NCBI RefSeq assembly: GCF_002902945.1
Contig: NZ_CP026103.1
Coordinates: forward strand, 682,001-746,000
DNA length: 64,000 nucleotides
DNA from: Paraburkholderia caribensis
Lineage (GTDB): Bacteria > Pseudomonadota > Gammaproteobacteria > Burkholderiales > Burkholderiaceae
Direction of reading: 5' to 3'
Shown here: one piece after another, positions 29,101-37,605 of the stretch
Layout: each line of letters opens with the position of its first letter
How positions within the stretch are numbered: the first letter of the stretch is position 1
Program-made: the position numbers and the translations under genes
The notes under the pieces: model-generated
What the model was told of the DNA's origin: nothing
Databases searched by the model: none
What the model saw: the letters and a program-made list of their open reading frames with translations, nothing else

Positions 29101-32100
29101 TCGACGTAGTCATGGTTTTTGATGTCCCAACGCACCTGTTGCCGGTCCGGCTGCATGTTTTTGTTGGGATCGAAGTCCGGCCAGAACGTGATCGACACCG
29201 TGCCGTCGCCGTTATCCGTCAGGCTGTTGTACCACTGCGTTGCGTTGTTCGTGATGTTGCGCGCCACCACGGTCGCGCCCGACTGGTAGTGGTCGTAGAC
29301 AGGCTGCGTGAGCGAGAACGTTTGTGCCTTCGTGTCCAGGTTCGTGACCTGTGACGCGGGGATTTTCACGGTGATGGGTTGCGCAAGACCATAGATGGTC
29401 TGGTCGGCCATGGCTCCCGCGCTCCAGTTCCATTGCGGGAAATCGAGGCTGTGGTAGTTGCCGAACACGCCCGCCGACAGGTCGTCGCCAAGGCCTGCCG
29501 TCCAGAGCGTCAGGGTAGTGGTGCCCGCGTCCTGCGGGGTGCCTGCTGCCGTTTGCACGCCTGTCCGGATGTTGCTGACCGTGCGCGCGGCGATGTCGAT
29601 GTCGCCGTCTGCTTCGATGATCGCCGCGCTGTTGGTGAGCGTGGCTGTCTGGTTGGCGAGCATGCCGGAACCGTCGCGTGTGCCGTCCTTTGCAATTTCC
29701 AGATTGCCCGCGCTATAGATCAGCGCGCCGTCCGCGTTCGTGATCGAGTTCTGTGCATAGATACGCACGGAGTTCGCGCCCGCGATCACCGCCGCCGCGC
29801 CCGTGTTCTGCACGTCGTTCGCATTGACTGTCACATCATTACCGATGACCGTGCCGGTATTGGCAAGCGTTGCGCTGTTCGTTGCGACAGCGTCGCCTTC
29901 GATGCGTCCGGCGTTGGTCAGCGTCCCGTTCGCATTGACCGTCGTATTGGACGAATTGATGTCTGCGCCCGCCGCGTTTACGACATTTGCGCCCGTCGCG
30001 GTCAGCGCGCCAGTGGCGGCGAGCGTGCCCGTGTTGGTCAGCGTGCCCGTTGCGCTGACGCTCATGTCGCCGTCAGCGCGCAGGTTGTTGCTTGCGCCGC
30101 TCGTGTAGTTGCCGTTGATGGCGAGCGAGAGATTGCGGCCCGCGATCATGTCGCCGTCGCCGGAAACGACACCACTCGCCGACACGTCCCGGTTTGCGCG
30201 GATTGCGCCGCCCGCGTTCGACAGCGACGCGGCATTCACTGACACGTCCAGCCCGCCGAGAATCGCGCCGCCGTCGTTGATGACGGCCGCGTTCGCCTGG
30301 TTCAGGTTCAGCGCCGTGCCGCCGAACAGCGTGCCGCCCGCGTTGTTCACGCGTTGTTGAACGTTCAGATTCGCCGCGCCGCCCGCGACGAGATTCGCGC
30401 CGGCGCCGTTCTCCAGCGTCTGCGCGTTGATCGTCACGTCGCCATTGCCGCCGAGCGTGCCGCCCGTGTTGGTGACGTTCGACGCCGTCACGGTCGTTGC
30501 GCCGTCGCCCGCATTGGTCAGTTTGCCTTTGGTGTTGTCGATGCTCGCGGCTGCGACATTAGCAGTACCGTGCGCGCCGTTGGCAGAAAGCGTTCCCTGT
30601 GCGTTCGACAACGCGCCGCCCGCGCTCAAGGACAGGTCGCCCGCCGACTGCGCCGAGCCGCCAGTGTTGTCAATGTCGCCCTGAGTCGAGACGGTCAGCC
30701 CGTTGTCGCCGTACAGCGTGCCGTTGCGGTTGACGATGCCCGCGTCAGCATTGACCTGTGCCGCCTGTTGCGCGGTCAGCGTGCCGCCGCTGTTGTCCAG
30801 CTTCGCGCCCGCTATGGTCAGCGTGCCGTTCGTCTGAACCTTGCCGTCGACGTTCGATAGTGCGCCTGTTACCTTCACCTTGAGCACACCCGCGCCCGCA
30901 TGCTGGAGCGTGCCGTTATCGTTCGTGACCGACTGGCCCGACAGCGTCAGGTTATTGGCGTTCGACGCTATCGTGCCGCCCGTGCTGTCGAGTTTGCCGC
31001 CCGCGCTGATAGTCTGGTCGGTCGTGCCGTACTGCGTCAGCTTGCCGTTGCGGTTGACGAAGTCGCCCGATGACGTGACCGCGAGCGTATCGCCGTCGAT
31101 GCTGCCGTTCGTGTTGTCGACAGACGCACCTGACACGGTGGTCGTCGAGCCGGACAGCGAGCCACCTGCATTGCTCAGTGCGCCCGTTGCTGCCGCAGTC
31201 AAGATGCCGCCTGCTGTGAGTGAACCGCTATTGGTCACGTTCCACGCACGCAGCACCGCGTCACGCAGCGCGTTCACCTTGCCCTGGTTCGTGAAGATGG
31301 GCGCACTCAACTGGACATTGCCATTCCCGCCAATGATGCCGCCGACGCCGTTCAGCAGTGTGCCTGTCACCCCAAGGTTCAGGCCGTCGCCGTTGAGCGA
31401 CAGGATCTGTCCGCCCGTGTTGTCGAGCGAAGCGCCGCCAATCGTTGCACCCGCCGCCGACTGGATCACACCCTGACGGTTCGCGAGCGCGCCCGCCGTG
31501 TTCAAGCCAAGCGTCGATCCGGAAACGATGTGTCCGCCCGTGTTCGATACATTCGCCGCCGATGCCTGAACCGATCCGCCGGACAGCTTGCCGCCGTCGT
31601 TGGTCAGCGTGCCCGATGCGTTTGCACTGAGCGCGCCGCCCGCCGTGGTCGTCGCATTCGACAGGGTCAGGTCGCCGCTGCTGGAAAGCGTCAGCGCGCC
31701 GTTGGCCGACGTATTGCTGCCGGCGAGATTGACGCCCGCGCCCCGGATGGTCGTATTGCCGCCAGCCTGGTTGTGGCCCGTCGCGGTGAGTGCTCCTGTC
31801 GTTGTCACAGACAGGTCGCCGGAACCGGCAATCGTGCCGTCATTGTTCACGCCCGCGCCAAGCGTACCCGTCGATGCGACGCTGCCCGCACTGATGGCAG
31901 TGTTCTGCTGCGCGGCGAGCGTGCCGCTGTTGGACAAAGCGCCCGATGTGTTTGCGCTGACACTCTGCTGCGCGTAGGTCGTGCCGCTGTTGTCGATGCC
32001 ATCGTGCGCGCTCGCAGTGATGTTGCCGCTTGCGTTCGTCTGACCGGCGAGAACCAGCTTGCCCTGTGTCGTCAGGATCAGGTCGCCCGCCTGTGCAGCG

Positions 32101-33029
32101 AGCACGCCCTTGCTTGACACCCCGACACCGTTCTCCGTGCCAACCAGAACGATGCGATTGGCATACATGCCCCCTAAATTGCTTACGTCGATGGAGACAC
32201 CCGGCACGGGGCCGCTGCCAGCGATGGGCGTCGCGGCAAGCGATCCATAGTCGACGTTGTTCGCCCCCGTCACAACGTTGAGGTTCTTCGCGTAGATTGC
32301 GGCATTGGCCTGCACCGCACGCGCCAGAAGATCCACCTGGTCAATACTTGAGCCATTGAACCCCGCGCCCTGCACGGCGATAGTGCCTCCCGTGACATTG
32401 AAGCCGGCAAGCGAACCATCAGCCGCGAAATTCGGTGTACCTGTCGTGAGCGTCGCGCGCGACGTATTGATGAAGCCGCCGCCGTCGACCAGCAACCCGT
32501 TCGGATTCGCGATAACGACCTGTGCGTTTCTGCCGGCGACTTCGAGATAGCCGCGCAACTGCGACGGCGAACTGCTGTTGACTTGGTTGACGATCACGCG
32601 CGCCGCATCGTTTGGCCCGAAGTTCGGATTGCCGTTGATGTACCCGGCCTGCTGCGTGCTCACGATAACCGGCGAGTTATTGAGGATCGCGCCGTTCTTC
32701 TGCACGTCGAACTGGCCATAGGTATTCATCGACACGCCCGCACCGGACGGCTTGGTGATGTTGACCTGCGGGATACCGTTCTGCGTCGTGACCATGCCAG
32801 GCGCGCGCGCGCCGCCCGGTACGATCTGCGCGCCCGCGATGAGTGGCGAAAGCGCGAGCAGCGCCGTCAGCGCAAGCTGACGCAACGACAGTAATATCTC
32901 CAGCGCTCCCGACGCGCGGCCCGTCGCGCGTGTCTCTCCCGCCTTTCCTGCTGCCGTGGCGGTTTCCTCGACGGCGACAAGCATACCGCGCAACCGGCTA
33001 TACACGAGCCGATAGGTCTTCTGATTCAT
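26133..33029 (-). CDS. N-terminal product of the split bcpA as the sequence stands
   Basis: 2298 residues if the frameshift is real. It retains the signal peptide, the secretion domain and most of the filament, so it could still be exported by the BcpB pore and act as an adhesin. It lacks the pre-toxin motif and toxin tip. The last 75 or so residues (after TAGGTAAF) are out-of-frame Arg/Gln-rich sequence. This entry overlaps the pseudogene entry and describes only the predicted truncated protein. Confidence 0.6.
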   Translation of the reverse strand: MNQKTYRLVYSRLRGMLVAVEETATAAGKAGETRATGRASGALEILLSLRQLALTALLALSPLIAGAQIVPGGARAPGMVTTQNGIPQVNITKPSGAGVSMNTYGQFDVQKNGAILNNSPVIVSTQQAGYINGNPNFGPNDAARVIVNQVNSSSPSQLRGYLEVAGRNAQVVIANPNGLLVDGGGFINTSRATLTTGTPNFAADGSLAGFNVTGGTIAVQGAGFNGSSIDQVDLLARAVQANAAIYAKNLNVVTGANNVDYGSLAATPIAGSGPVPGVSIDVSNLGGMYANRIVLVGTENGVGVSSKGVLAAQAGDLILTTQGKLVLAGQTNASGNITASAHDGIDNSGTTYAQQSVSANTSGALSNSGTLAAQQNTAISAGSVASTGTLGAGVNNDGTIAGSGDLSVTTTGALTATGHNQAGGNTTIRGAGVNLAGSNTSANGALTLSSSGDLTLSNATTTAGGALSANASGTLTNDGGKLSGGSVQASAANVSNTGGHIVSGSTLGLNTAGALANRQGVIQSAAGATIGGASLDNTGGQILSLNGDGLNLGVTGTLLNGVGGIIGGNGNVQLSAPIFTNQGKVNALRDAVLRAWNVTNSGSLTAGGILTAAATGALSNAGGSLSGSTTTVSGASVDNTNGSIDGDTLAVTSSGDFVNRNGKLTQYGTTDQTISAGGKLDSTGGTIASNANNLTLSGQSVTNDNGTLQHAGAGVLKVKVTGALSNVDGKVQTNGTLTIAGAKLDNSGGTLTAQQAAQVNADAGIVNRNGTLYGDNGLTVSTQGDIDNTGGSAQSAGDLSLSAGGALSNAQGTLSANGAHGTANVAAASIDNTKGKLTNAGDGATTVTASNVTNTGGTLGGNGDVTINAQTLENGAGANLVAGGAANLNVQQRVNNAGGTLFGGTALNLNQANAAVINDGGAILGGLDVSVNAASLSNAGGAIRANRDVSASGVVSGDGDMIAGRNLSLAINGNYTSGASNNLRADGDMSVSATGTLTNTGTLAATGALTATGANVVNAAGADINSSNTTVNANGTLTNAGRIEGDAVATNSATLANTGTVIGNDVTVNANDVQNTGAAAVIAGANSVRIYAQNSITNADGALIYSAGNLEIAKDGTRDGSGMLANQTATLTNSAAIIEADGDIDIAARTVSNIRTGVQTAAGTPQDAGTTTLTLWTAGLGDDLSAGVFGNYHSLDFPQWNWSAGAMADQTIYGLAQPITVKIPASQVTNLDTKAQTFSLTQPVYDHYQSGATVVARNITNNATQWYNSLTDNGDGTVSITFWPDFDPNKNMQPDRQQVRWDIKNHDYVEKSRTTQTTTTTDQLVNAGNVATIQAQGAIRINANGGSIDNQSSTMAAGGDLVRRADSGSVTDTGTVLQQAVVTSTESVFYWHQKTGGSSDTTQPRSDGAFDGVSQYTTTVDALPAIASSNSNVQTDAQSISINSVDRQGNTVAGSGVTGGSADGTQTGTISGQSSRPQTVGGATGGIPNLKLPVSGLYTYNTAPGATYLVATDPRFTQYANFISSDYLLKQLGYDPSTVEKRLGDGLYETTLIRNQVTQLTGRTFLAGFTDNLDEYTALMNNGVTYAKAFGLEPGIALSAAQMAQLTTDMVWLVSQDVTLPDGSHQSVLVPQVYLAQSSTVDLTHSGALVAGNAVNLNASGDVNNSGHIVSNVATTVIGNTITNSGIIGSAGTTAVAAVQDVRNSSGRIGGADVVVQAGRDVINETQTYGVSKSFADRNYTGTATGTAVDAVSTISATNNAALIAGRDVNLNGAQIQAGGNAAIAAGRDLNVGTVDLTATKDSSGFGGQDFLHDRQTRNLGSAIVAGGDLATVSGRDTTLTNATVRAGGDAAMVAGGNLTVTAAKDVHTHSEQSMSNSKSQSTSSSYDEQVQGSSIGAGGNATLAAGLSGSGNLAILGSTVATDTGGVKLVSTGDVTIGSVTETHDSQSWSHNEHSGFMSKTKTTDTTSAHQVIANGSTVSGDTVTGAAGRDMTITGSTVAATNDVNLSAANNLTINTSQDTSDASHFHQTTKTGLGSSGGVGISYGKVDTKNTTHDSSTTNNASMIGSTGGSVNLTAGADLHVTGSDLIAAKNVTGTGENVTIDAATNTAHHDETQEVSKSGFTLAVKAPVIDAISNTVDQARAASRSQDDRAAALHGMAAASGALDSLGAAGGAMKELASGQTPSGKIELSYGSSHSKNTFAEDSTSNRGSSVTAGGTAAFCRDGQRHSGKRQSHDCRFERERQRRDSRGKESGQSRQYNRCRYDAQHEPVEQRERGRVIRHAGIRRVGVDGKGAR

Positions 33030-33183
33030 TTATTCGTGTTGCTTATTTTTGGAGCGAAGAGCCTAGCGAAACTCGCGTAGCCTTTCTGTCAAAGATTGTT
33101 GACACGCTCGCGGGCGCAACACTATGCGAAAAATCAGTCTTTTCTGATTGAGTCGATCGAAACTTCACCATCAAAAGCAGGCG
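33030..33183 (-). promoter_or_regulatory. Upstream region of bcpA
   Basis: AT-richer than its surroundings. On the minus strand a TTGACA (about 33087-33092) lies some 60 bp before the start at 33029, but no good -10 box stands 16-18 bp beyond it. An inverted repeat AATCAG-N6-CTGATT (33132-33149) followed by T residues could be an operator or a small terminator. Tentative. Confidence 0.35.
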
Positions 33184-33207
33184 AAAAAAAGCCCGCTCGC
33201 GGCGGGC
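33184..33207 (-). terminator. Rho-independent terminator of the TonB receptor gene
   Basis: On the minus strand a GCCCGC-CGCGA-GCGGGC stem-loop is followed by seven T residues, 33 bases after the receptor stop. It insulates bcpA from the upstream gene. Confidence 0.85.
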
Positions 33208-33240
33208 AGAAGAACCAGTAAGCAATCCAGCGCAACGCAC

Positions 33241-35583
33241 TCACTTCCACGCATACCTCAACCCAACCCACACCCCGCGCGGCGCGCCGATTCCAAGAAA
33301 CTGCTCATTCGTGACACCACCCGGATCGAACGTATGGTTCGGTCCATTGAAGAAGTTCTCGCCGAGAATCGCGAAGTTCGCATAGTGCTTGTTCAGCAGA
33401 TTCTTGACGGTCGCAAACACCTGAAGCTGCTTCGTCACGTTATACGTGGTGTCGAGATCGATCAGAAAATAGCCGGCCACCGTGCCATTCACATCCTGAT
33501 TGTTTTCGTCGCCGCGCGCGAAGATGCTGCCGCGATACGTGAGGTTCGTGCCGATATTCCACGCCGCGAACGGCGTGTAGTCGATCCGCAGTTTCACCGT
33601 ATTCTGCGGAATGCCGGGAATCTTGTCGCCGGGCTTCACGGTGATGTTGCCGTTCGCGTCCGCGCTCGAATTGCTCGCGCTGCTCTCGGTCCATGTCGAT
33701 TGATAGGTCGCGTCGATATAGCTATAGCTCGCGCTCACGCCAACCGGACCATACTTCGTGCGGCCCGCGAGTTCGAAGCCTTGCCGGCGCGTCTTGCCGA
33801 CGTTCTGAAAGAACCCGAGCGAGCTCGCCGCGCCATTGCTGCTGATGAACTGGATATCGTCGTCGAGCGTCGTGCGATACAGTGCGGCGCTCCACGTCGT
33901 ATTGCCGCCGATGCGCCCGCGCGCGCCGATTTCGAACGTCTTCGAAATGACGGGCTTGAGCGACGGGTCCGCAATGAAATCATTCGGCAGCGAGCAGGGC
34001 GCATCCGGGTCCGCGCACGCCAGTTCGATCGATGTCGGCGAGCGCATGCCTTCGTTGTAGGTGAAGTACGCGGTGAGCGTATCGGTCGGGTTGTAAGTAA
34101 TGCCGACAGCAGGATTGAAGCGCGAAAACACATGACGTCCATCGAGCAGCGGCTGCACGCCGCTCTCGTCGCCGATCGTCGTGCGGGACCAGTTGTAGCG
34201 GCCCGCAAACGTCAACGCCCATTGATCGGTAAACGAGAACGTGTCGGTGAAATAGACGCCGTAGGTTTCATTGCGCGTCTTCGCATCCGTCGTCGGGAGG
34301 AACGGACCGGTGCCGATGGTCGCGCGCGTGTCGGTGAAGGTCGCATCTTGCGAGGATTGCGTGAAGTGCGTATTCGCGAGATCGGCGGCGACACCCAGCG
34401 TCAGTTCATTGCGCTTGCCGAACAGGTTCTGCAACAGCGCCAGTTGCAGACTCCCGCCGTAGCTTTGCGTGAATACCGTCGACTGCACGTTGGTCGCGGG
34501 CGGTGCGTCGTCGGGATCATCGGGATCGAAGTCGTCGTTGACGTTGCTGCTGACATTCTTGTTGCGATAGTGGCGATAGTAGAGCGTGCCGCTCAACTGC
34601 ACATTGGGCGTGAAATAGTGCTCGCCCGCAATCGTCAGATAGCCGACCGTGTTGTTGTTCTGGTCGGGAAACGTGTAAGCCTGCTTGCGGTTGTCGAGAA
34701 ACGAGCGCGGAATCGTCTGCGAGCCGTCGAGCGTGTTGTCGGCGCCGCCTCCGGATATCGACAGCGTCGTGTCGGCATCGTGATAGCGCAGCTTGCCGAA
34801 AGCCTGGCGCAAGCGGCTGCCGTTGTGATCGGCCCAGCCGTCGTCGTTGGCCGCGTTCGCGGTGAAGTAATAGTCGACATTGCTGCCGATCACGCCGCCT
34901 TGCTGGATCTGCGCGCTCTTGCGTCCAAACGATCCGCCGCTGATCTCCGCTTCGCCACCCGGCGAGTTACTGCCGTTCTTCGTCGTGATGGCAATCGCGC
35001 CGCCGAGCGTGTTGAGGCCGAAGGTCGGATTGGAGCCGGGAATCAGCTGGATCGTATCGATCGCGGCCTGCGGTATCAGGTCCCAATTGACGACGTCGCC
35101 GAACGGTTCGTTGATCCGCACGCCGTCCATGAAGACGGACAGCCCTTGCGGCGTGCCGAGCAGCGGCGAAGCCGTGAAGCCGCGATAGCTGATGTCCATC
35201 TGCGACGGGTTGCCCTGTGCATCGTTGATGTCGACGCTTTGCAGGTTGGTCGCGAAGTAGTCGGTCAGCGTGTTCGGATGCTGCTGGTCGATCTCGTGGC
35301 CGCGGATCGTCTGCACGTTGGCGGGCACCAGTTCGATCGCGGTGCCGATGCCGATCAGCGGCGTAGTGCCGATCACGAGAATCGACGGCATTTCGGCTTC
35401 CTGCGTCGTGTTCTGCGCAGTCTGCTGGACGTCGGCGGGGGGAGTATCGGCGGGCGGCGGTGCGGCCTCCTGCGACCAGGCCGCCGCGCACAGGCTGGCC
35501 AATGCGCTGCCGCACACCAATTGCAATGCGCGCTTGCGAGGATGCAGACGGGCGCGTCGTGATTTGCGCCGTGAAGGTTTCAT
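33241..35583 (-). CDS. TonB-dependent outer-membrane receptor
   Basis: 780 residues. A signal peptide (LQLVCGSALASLCAAAWSQ) is followed by a Pro/Ala/Gln-rich linker and a plug domain (about 65-190: VQTIRGHEIDQQHPNTLTDY, FMDGVRINEPFGDVVNWDLIP, PGSNPTFGLNTLGGAIAITTK). The barrel ends in WVGLRYAWK. Nothing in the sequence names the ligand. It is divergent (208 bp apart) from a sensor kinase linked to the pqq operon, so uptake of a metal chelate or cofactor for C1 oxidation, such as a lanthanide carrier, is conceivable but unproven. Confidence 0.88.
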   Translation of the reverse strand: MKPSRRKSRRARLHPRKRALQLVCGSALASLCAAAWSQEAAPPPADTPPADVQQTAQNTTQEAEMPSILVIGTTPLIGIGTAIELVPANVQTIRGHEIDQQHPNTLTDYFATNLQSVDINDAQGNPSQMDISYRGFTASPLLGTPQGLSVFMDGVRINEPFGDVVNWDLIPQAAIDTIQLIPGSNPTFGLNTLGGAIAITTKNGSNSPGGEAEISGGSFGRKSAQIQQGGVIGSNVDYYFTANAANDDGWADHNGSRLRQAFGKLRYHDADTTLSISGGGADNTLDGSQTIPRSFLDNRKQAYTFPDQNNNTVGYLTIAGEHYFTPNVQLSGTLYYRHYRNKNVSSNVNDDFDPDDPDDAPPATNVQSTVFTQSYGGSLQLALLQNLFGKRNELTLGVAADLANTHFTQSSQDATFTDTRATIGTGPFLPTTDAKTRNETYGVYFTDTFSFTDQWALTFAGRYNWSRTTIGDESGVQPLLDGRHVFSRFNPAVGITYNPTDTLTAYFTYNEGMRSPTSIELACADPDAPCSLPNDFIADPSLKPVISKTFEIGARGRIGGNTTWSAALYRTTLDDDIQFISSNGAASSLGFFQNVGKTRRQGFELAGRTKYGPVGVSASYSYIDATYQSTWTESSASNSSADANGNITVKPGDKIPGIPQNTVKLRIDYTPFAAWNIGTNLTYRGSIFARGDENNQDVNGTVAGYFLIDLDTTYNVTKQLQVFATVKNLLNKHYANFAILGENFFNGPNHTFDPGGVTNEQFLGIGAPRGVWVGLRYAWK

Positions 35584-35791
35584 CGTTGTCGTCTCCAGCA
35601 GGTTGTTTTAGCCTTGTGTCGGCGACGCGCTCGCGAACTGCGCATGCCTGTCTCCATGTCGCTTCGCCGGTGATTGCAGCGTCGCATAACAAAGGCACGT
35701 CATGCCCGGGAAGCTTTCCCGATTCTTTCGGGAGACGCTCCCAAACCTGCAAAAAGCAACACGAAAAGCACCCGTTCGGTGAGTAGAATGA

Positions 35792-36949
35792 ATGACCGCT
35801 TCCATCGACACGCTCATGCCCGAAGCTCTCTCCTCAGCCAGACCGGCAGACGCCGGGCCGGACCCACGGCAAGCAGCAGATGCAGACAGTCGCGCGGATG
35901 CATCGGGCGCGGCAGACCCCTCGCGCGCGCCGCAGCCCGCAGCGGGCAAAAGCGCGGCCACCCGCGCCACGGAGTCGCGGCCGGTCGCGTGGCGCGACTT
36001 CACCTGCGTCGTGGTGCTGACGGTCATCGTCGGCGCGCTGTGCTCGGTCTTCGACGTCTCCGAGATCGCGTATCGCTGGAGCCGCCGCGCCGAGCGCTAT
36101 CAGCTCGACGAACTGCCCGTCACGCTGTTCGTGCTCGCAGCGGGGCTGGCATGGTTCTCGTGGCGGCGCTATCGGGATTCGCAGAAGGAATTGCAGCGCC
36201 GCCGCGAGGCGGAACAGGAGGCCGCGCGGCTGCTCGCCGAAAACCGGCGGCTCGCGAGTCAGGGCATCGAGGCACAGGAAGCCGAGCGCCGTCATCTCGC
36301 GCGCGAACTGCATGACGAACTGGGTCAATACCTGAATGCGATCGCACTCGACGCCGCGCGCATACGCGATCTGTCGGCGCGGGGCGGCGAGGTGCATCGT
36401 GCGTCGCTTGCCGTGATGCAAAGCGCGGGCTTCGTGTATCGGCAGATTGGCGGGATGATCCGCAAGCTGCGGCCCATCGGCCTCGACGAGCTTGGCTTGC
36501 CGAGCGCGCTCGAACATTGCGTGGAGGGCTGGCGCGAGCGGCTGCCCGAGGCGTCGTTCAAGCTGACCATCGAAGGCGACTTCGACGGCTTCACCGACGC
36601 GCTCAACATCACGCTCTACCGGCTCGTGCAGGAAGCGCTGACGAACGTGTCGAAGTTCGCGCGCGAAGCGAATGTCGAAATCTATCTGGTGAGAGCGCCT
36701 GCCAGCCGCGAGCGGGTCGAAGAAATCGTCGTCACGGTCGCCGACGACGGCCCCGGCGTCGATCTGTCGAAGCCGCGCATCGGGCTCGGGCTGATCGGCA
36801 TGCGCGAACGCGTGGAAGCGCTAGGCGGCGAGTTTCATGTCGCGAGCGAGCCGGCGCGCGGCTTTCTGCTGTGCGCGCGCGTACCGGCTCAGCTCGGGCT
36901 GCCCGAACCAAACGCTTCCATCGATCCCGCCGAACCGAAAAGCTCGTGA
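35792..36949 (+). CDS. Sensor histidine kinase, NarL/HisKA_3 type
   Basis: 385 residues. Two membrane helices (about 70-90 and 108-123) enclose a short periplasmic loop of some 20 residues, too small for a separate sensor domain. A coiled coil follows (about 128-165). The phospho-acceptor H174 lies in RHLARELHDELGQYL. The C-terminal HATPase has NVSKFA and DDGPGV followed by GLGLIGMRERVEALGG. Its natural partner is the LuxR-type regulator on the opposite strand, whose 3' end overlaps its own by 61 bp. Signal unknown. Confidence 0.9.
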   Translation: MTASIDTLMPEALSSARPADAGPDPRQAADADSRADASGAADPSRAPQPAAGKSAATRATESRPVAWRDFTCVVVLTVIVGALCSVFDVSEIAYRWSRRAERYQLDELPVTLFVLAAGLAWFSWRRYRDSQKELQRRREAEQEAARLLAENRRLASQGIEAQEAERRHLARELHDELGQYLNAIALDAARIRDLSARGGEVHRASLAVMQSAGFVYRQIGGMIRKLRPIGLDELGLPSALEHCVEGWRERLPEASFKLTIEGDFDGFTDALNITLYRLVQEALTNVSKFAREANVEIYLVRAPASRERVEEIVVTVADDGPGVDLSKPRIGLGLIGMRERVEALGGEFHVASEPARGFLLCARVPAQLGLPEPNASIDPAEPKSS

Positions 36950-37605
36950 GGCGCGGCAAGCTCGGAGAACTGCAAACCGAGGCGCTGCGCGATCTGCACG
37001 AGTTGCACGCCGTTGTTTGCGCCGAACTTCTGCCGGATCGCGGACTGATGGTTCGCAATCGTCTTCTGGCTCAGGCCGAGCCTTTCTGCGATCACGGGCA
37101 GCGTATAGCCCTGAACGAGCAGGCGCAGCACTTCGAACTCGCGCGCGGACAGTTGCCGTCCGGGCGGCCCTTCGCTGAACATCGTCCGTAGCGCGAGCGC
37201 ATGCGAGACATCGGCGCTCAGATAGCGCACGCGCCGTGCGACGGCGCGCACCGCTTCGACGAGCACATCGGGCGCGCTCGCTTTGGTCACATAGCCGCAT
37301 GCGCCGGCATCGAATGCGCGACGCACGAAAAGCGTCTCTTCGTGCACGCTGAAAATGAGCACGCGCGCGTCCGGCTCTCTCGCGAGCATGCGGCGCATCG
37401 CTTCGATCCCGCTCGCGCCCGGCAACGCGAGATCCATCACGACGACATCCGGCTGCAACGCGCAAAAGCGCTGATACGCCTGTGTGGCGTCGGCGGCTTC
37501 GCCCGCGACGCGCACATCGGGGCTCAGTTCGAGCAGCCTTCGGTAGCCTTCGCGCACGACGGCATGATCGTCGACGAGAAGCACGGAAATAGCGGGCGTC
37601 GTCAT
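36889..37605 (-). CDS. NarL/LuxR-type response regulator, last gene of the pqq operon
   Basis: 238 residues from ATG 37605 (GGGAGC upstream). Receiver domain with D12/D13, phospho-acceptor D58 in VVVMDLALPG and K in YVTKAS. A LuxR helix-turn-helix follows (LSAREFEVLRLLVQGYTLPVIAERLGLSQKTI). The start overlaps the pqqE stop (ATGA), so its synthesis is coupled to PQQ biosynthesis. Its 3' end is antisense to the kinase gene 3' end. It is analogous in placement to LuxR-type regulators of PQQ-dependent alcohol oxidation in pseudomonads (ErbR/AgmR, ExaE); direct orthology not tested. Confidence 0.9.
   Translation of the reverse strand: MTTPAISVLLVDDHAVVREGYRRLLELSPDVRVAGEAADATQAYQRFCALQPDVVVMDLALPGASGIEAMRRMLAREPDARVLIFSVHEETLFVRRAFDAGACGYVTKASAPDVLVEAVRAVARRVRYLSADVSHALALRTMFSEGPPGRQLSAREFEVLRLLVQGYTLPVIAERLGLSQKTIANHQSAIRQKFGANNGVQLVQIAQRLGLQFSELAAPHELFGSAGSMEAFGSGSPS

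Larger units (their letters stand above)
24230..33029 (-). pseudogene. bcpA: CdiA/BcpA-type filamentous hemagglutinin exoprotein, split by a frameshift
   Basis: One gene of about 2930 codons read in two frames. It begins with an extended signal peptide region (YRLVYSRLRGMLVAVEE) and a TPS secretion domain with the NPNGL motif. A very long beta-helical hemagglutinin repeat region follows, then the pre-toxin motif DVDRYNRQLHPEE and a variable tip. At 26360-26363 (AAAA on the given strand, TTTT in the gene) one extra base shifts the frame after about 2222 residues. The first frame then runs off into a basic nonsense tail and stops at 26133. Homologous sequence resumes in the next frame (FVATGNGTAGSGN) and continues to 24230. 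Removing one base restores the frame. Either the toxin is inactivated in this strain or the base is an assembly error. Confidence 0.85.

Noticed and set aside
26400..32900. Repetitive DNA in bcpA considered as a CRISPR-like or tandem array
   Set aside because: The repeats are degenerate and in frame with hemagglutinin beta-helix coils; no uniform repeat/spacer spacing.
33148..35562. 804-codon plus-strand open frame opposite the TonB receptor
   Set aside because: Arg/Val/Ala-rich mirror of a GC-rich gene; the minus-strand receptor has full domain structure.
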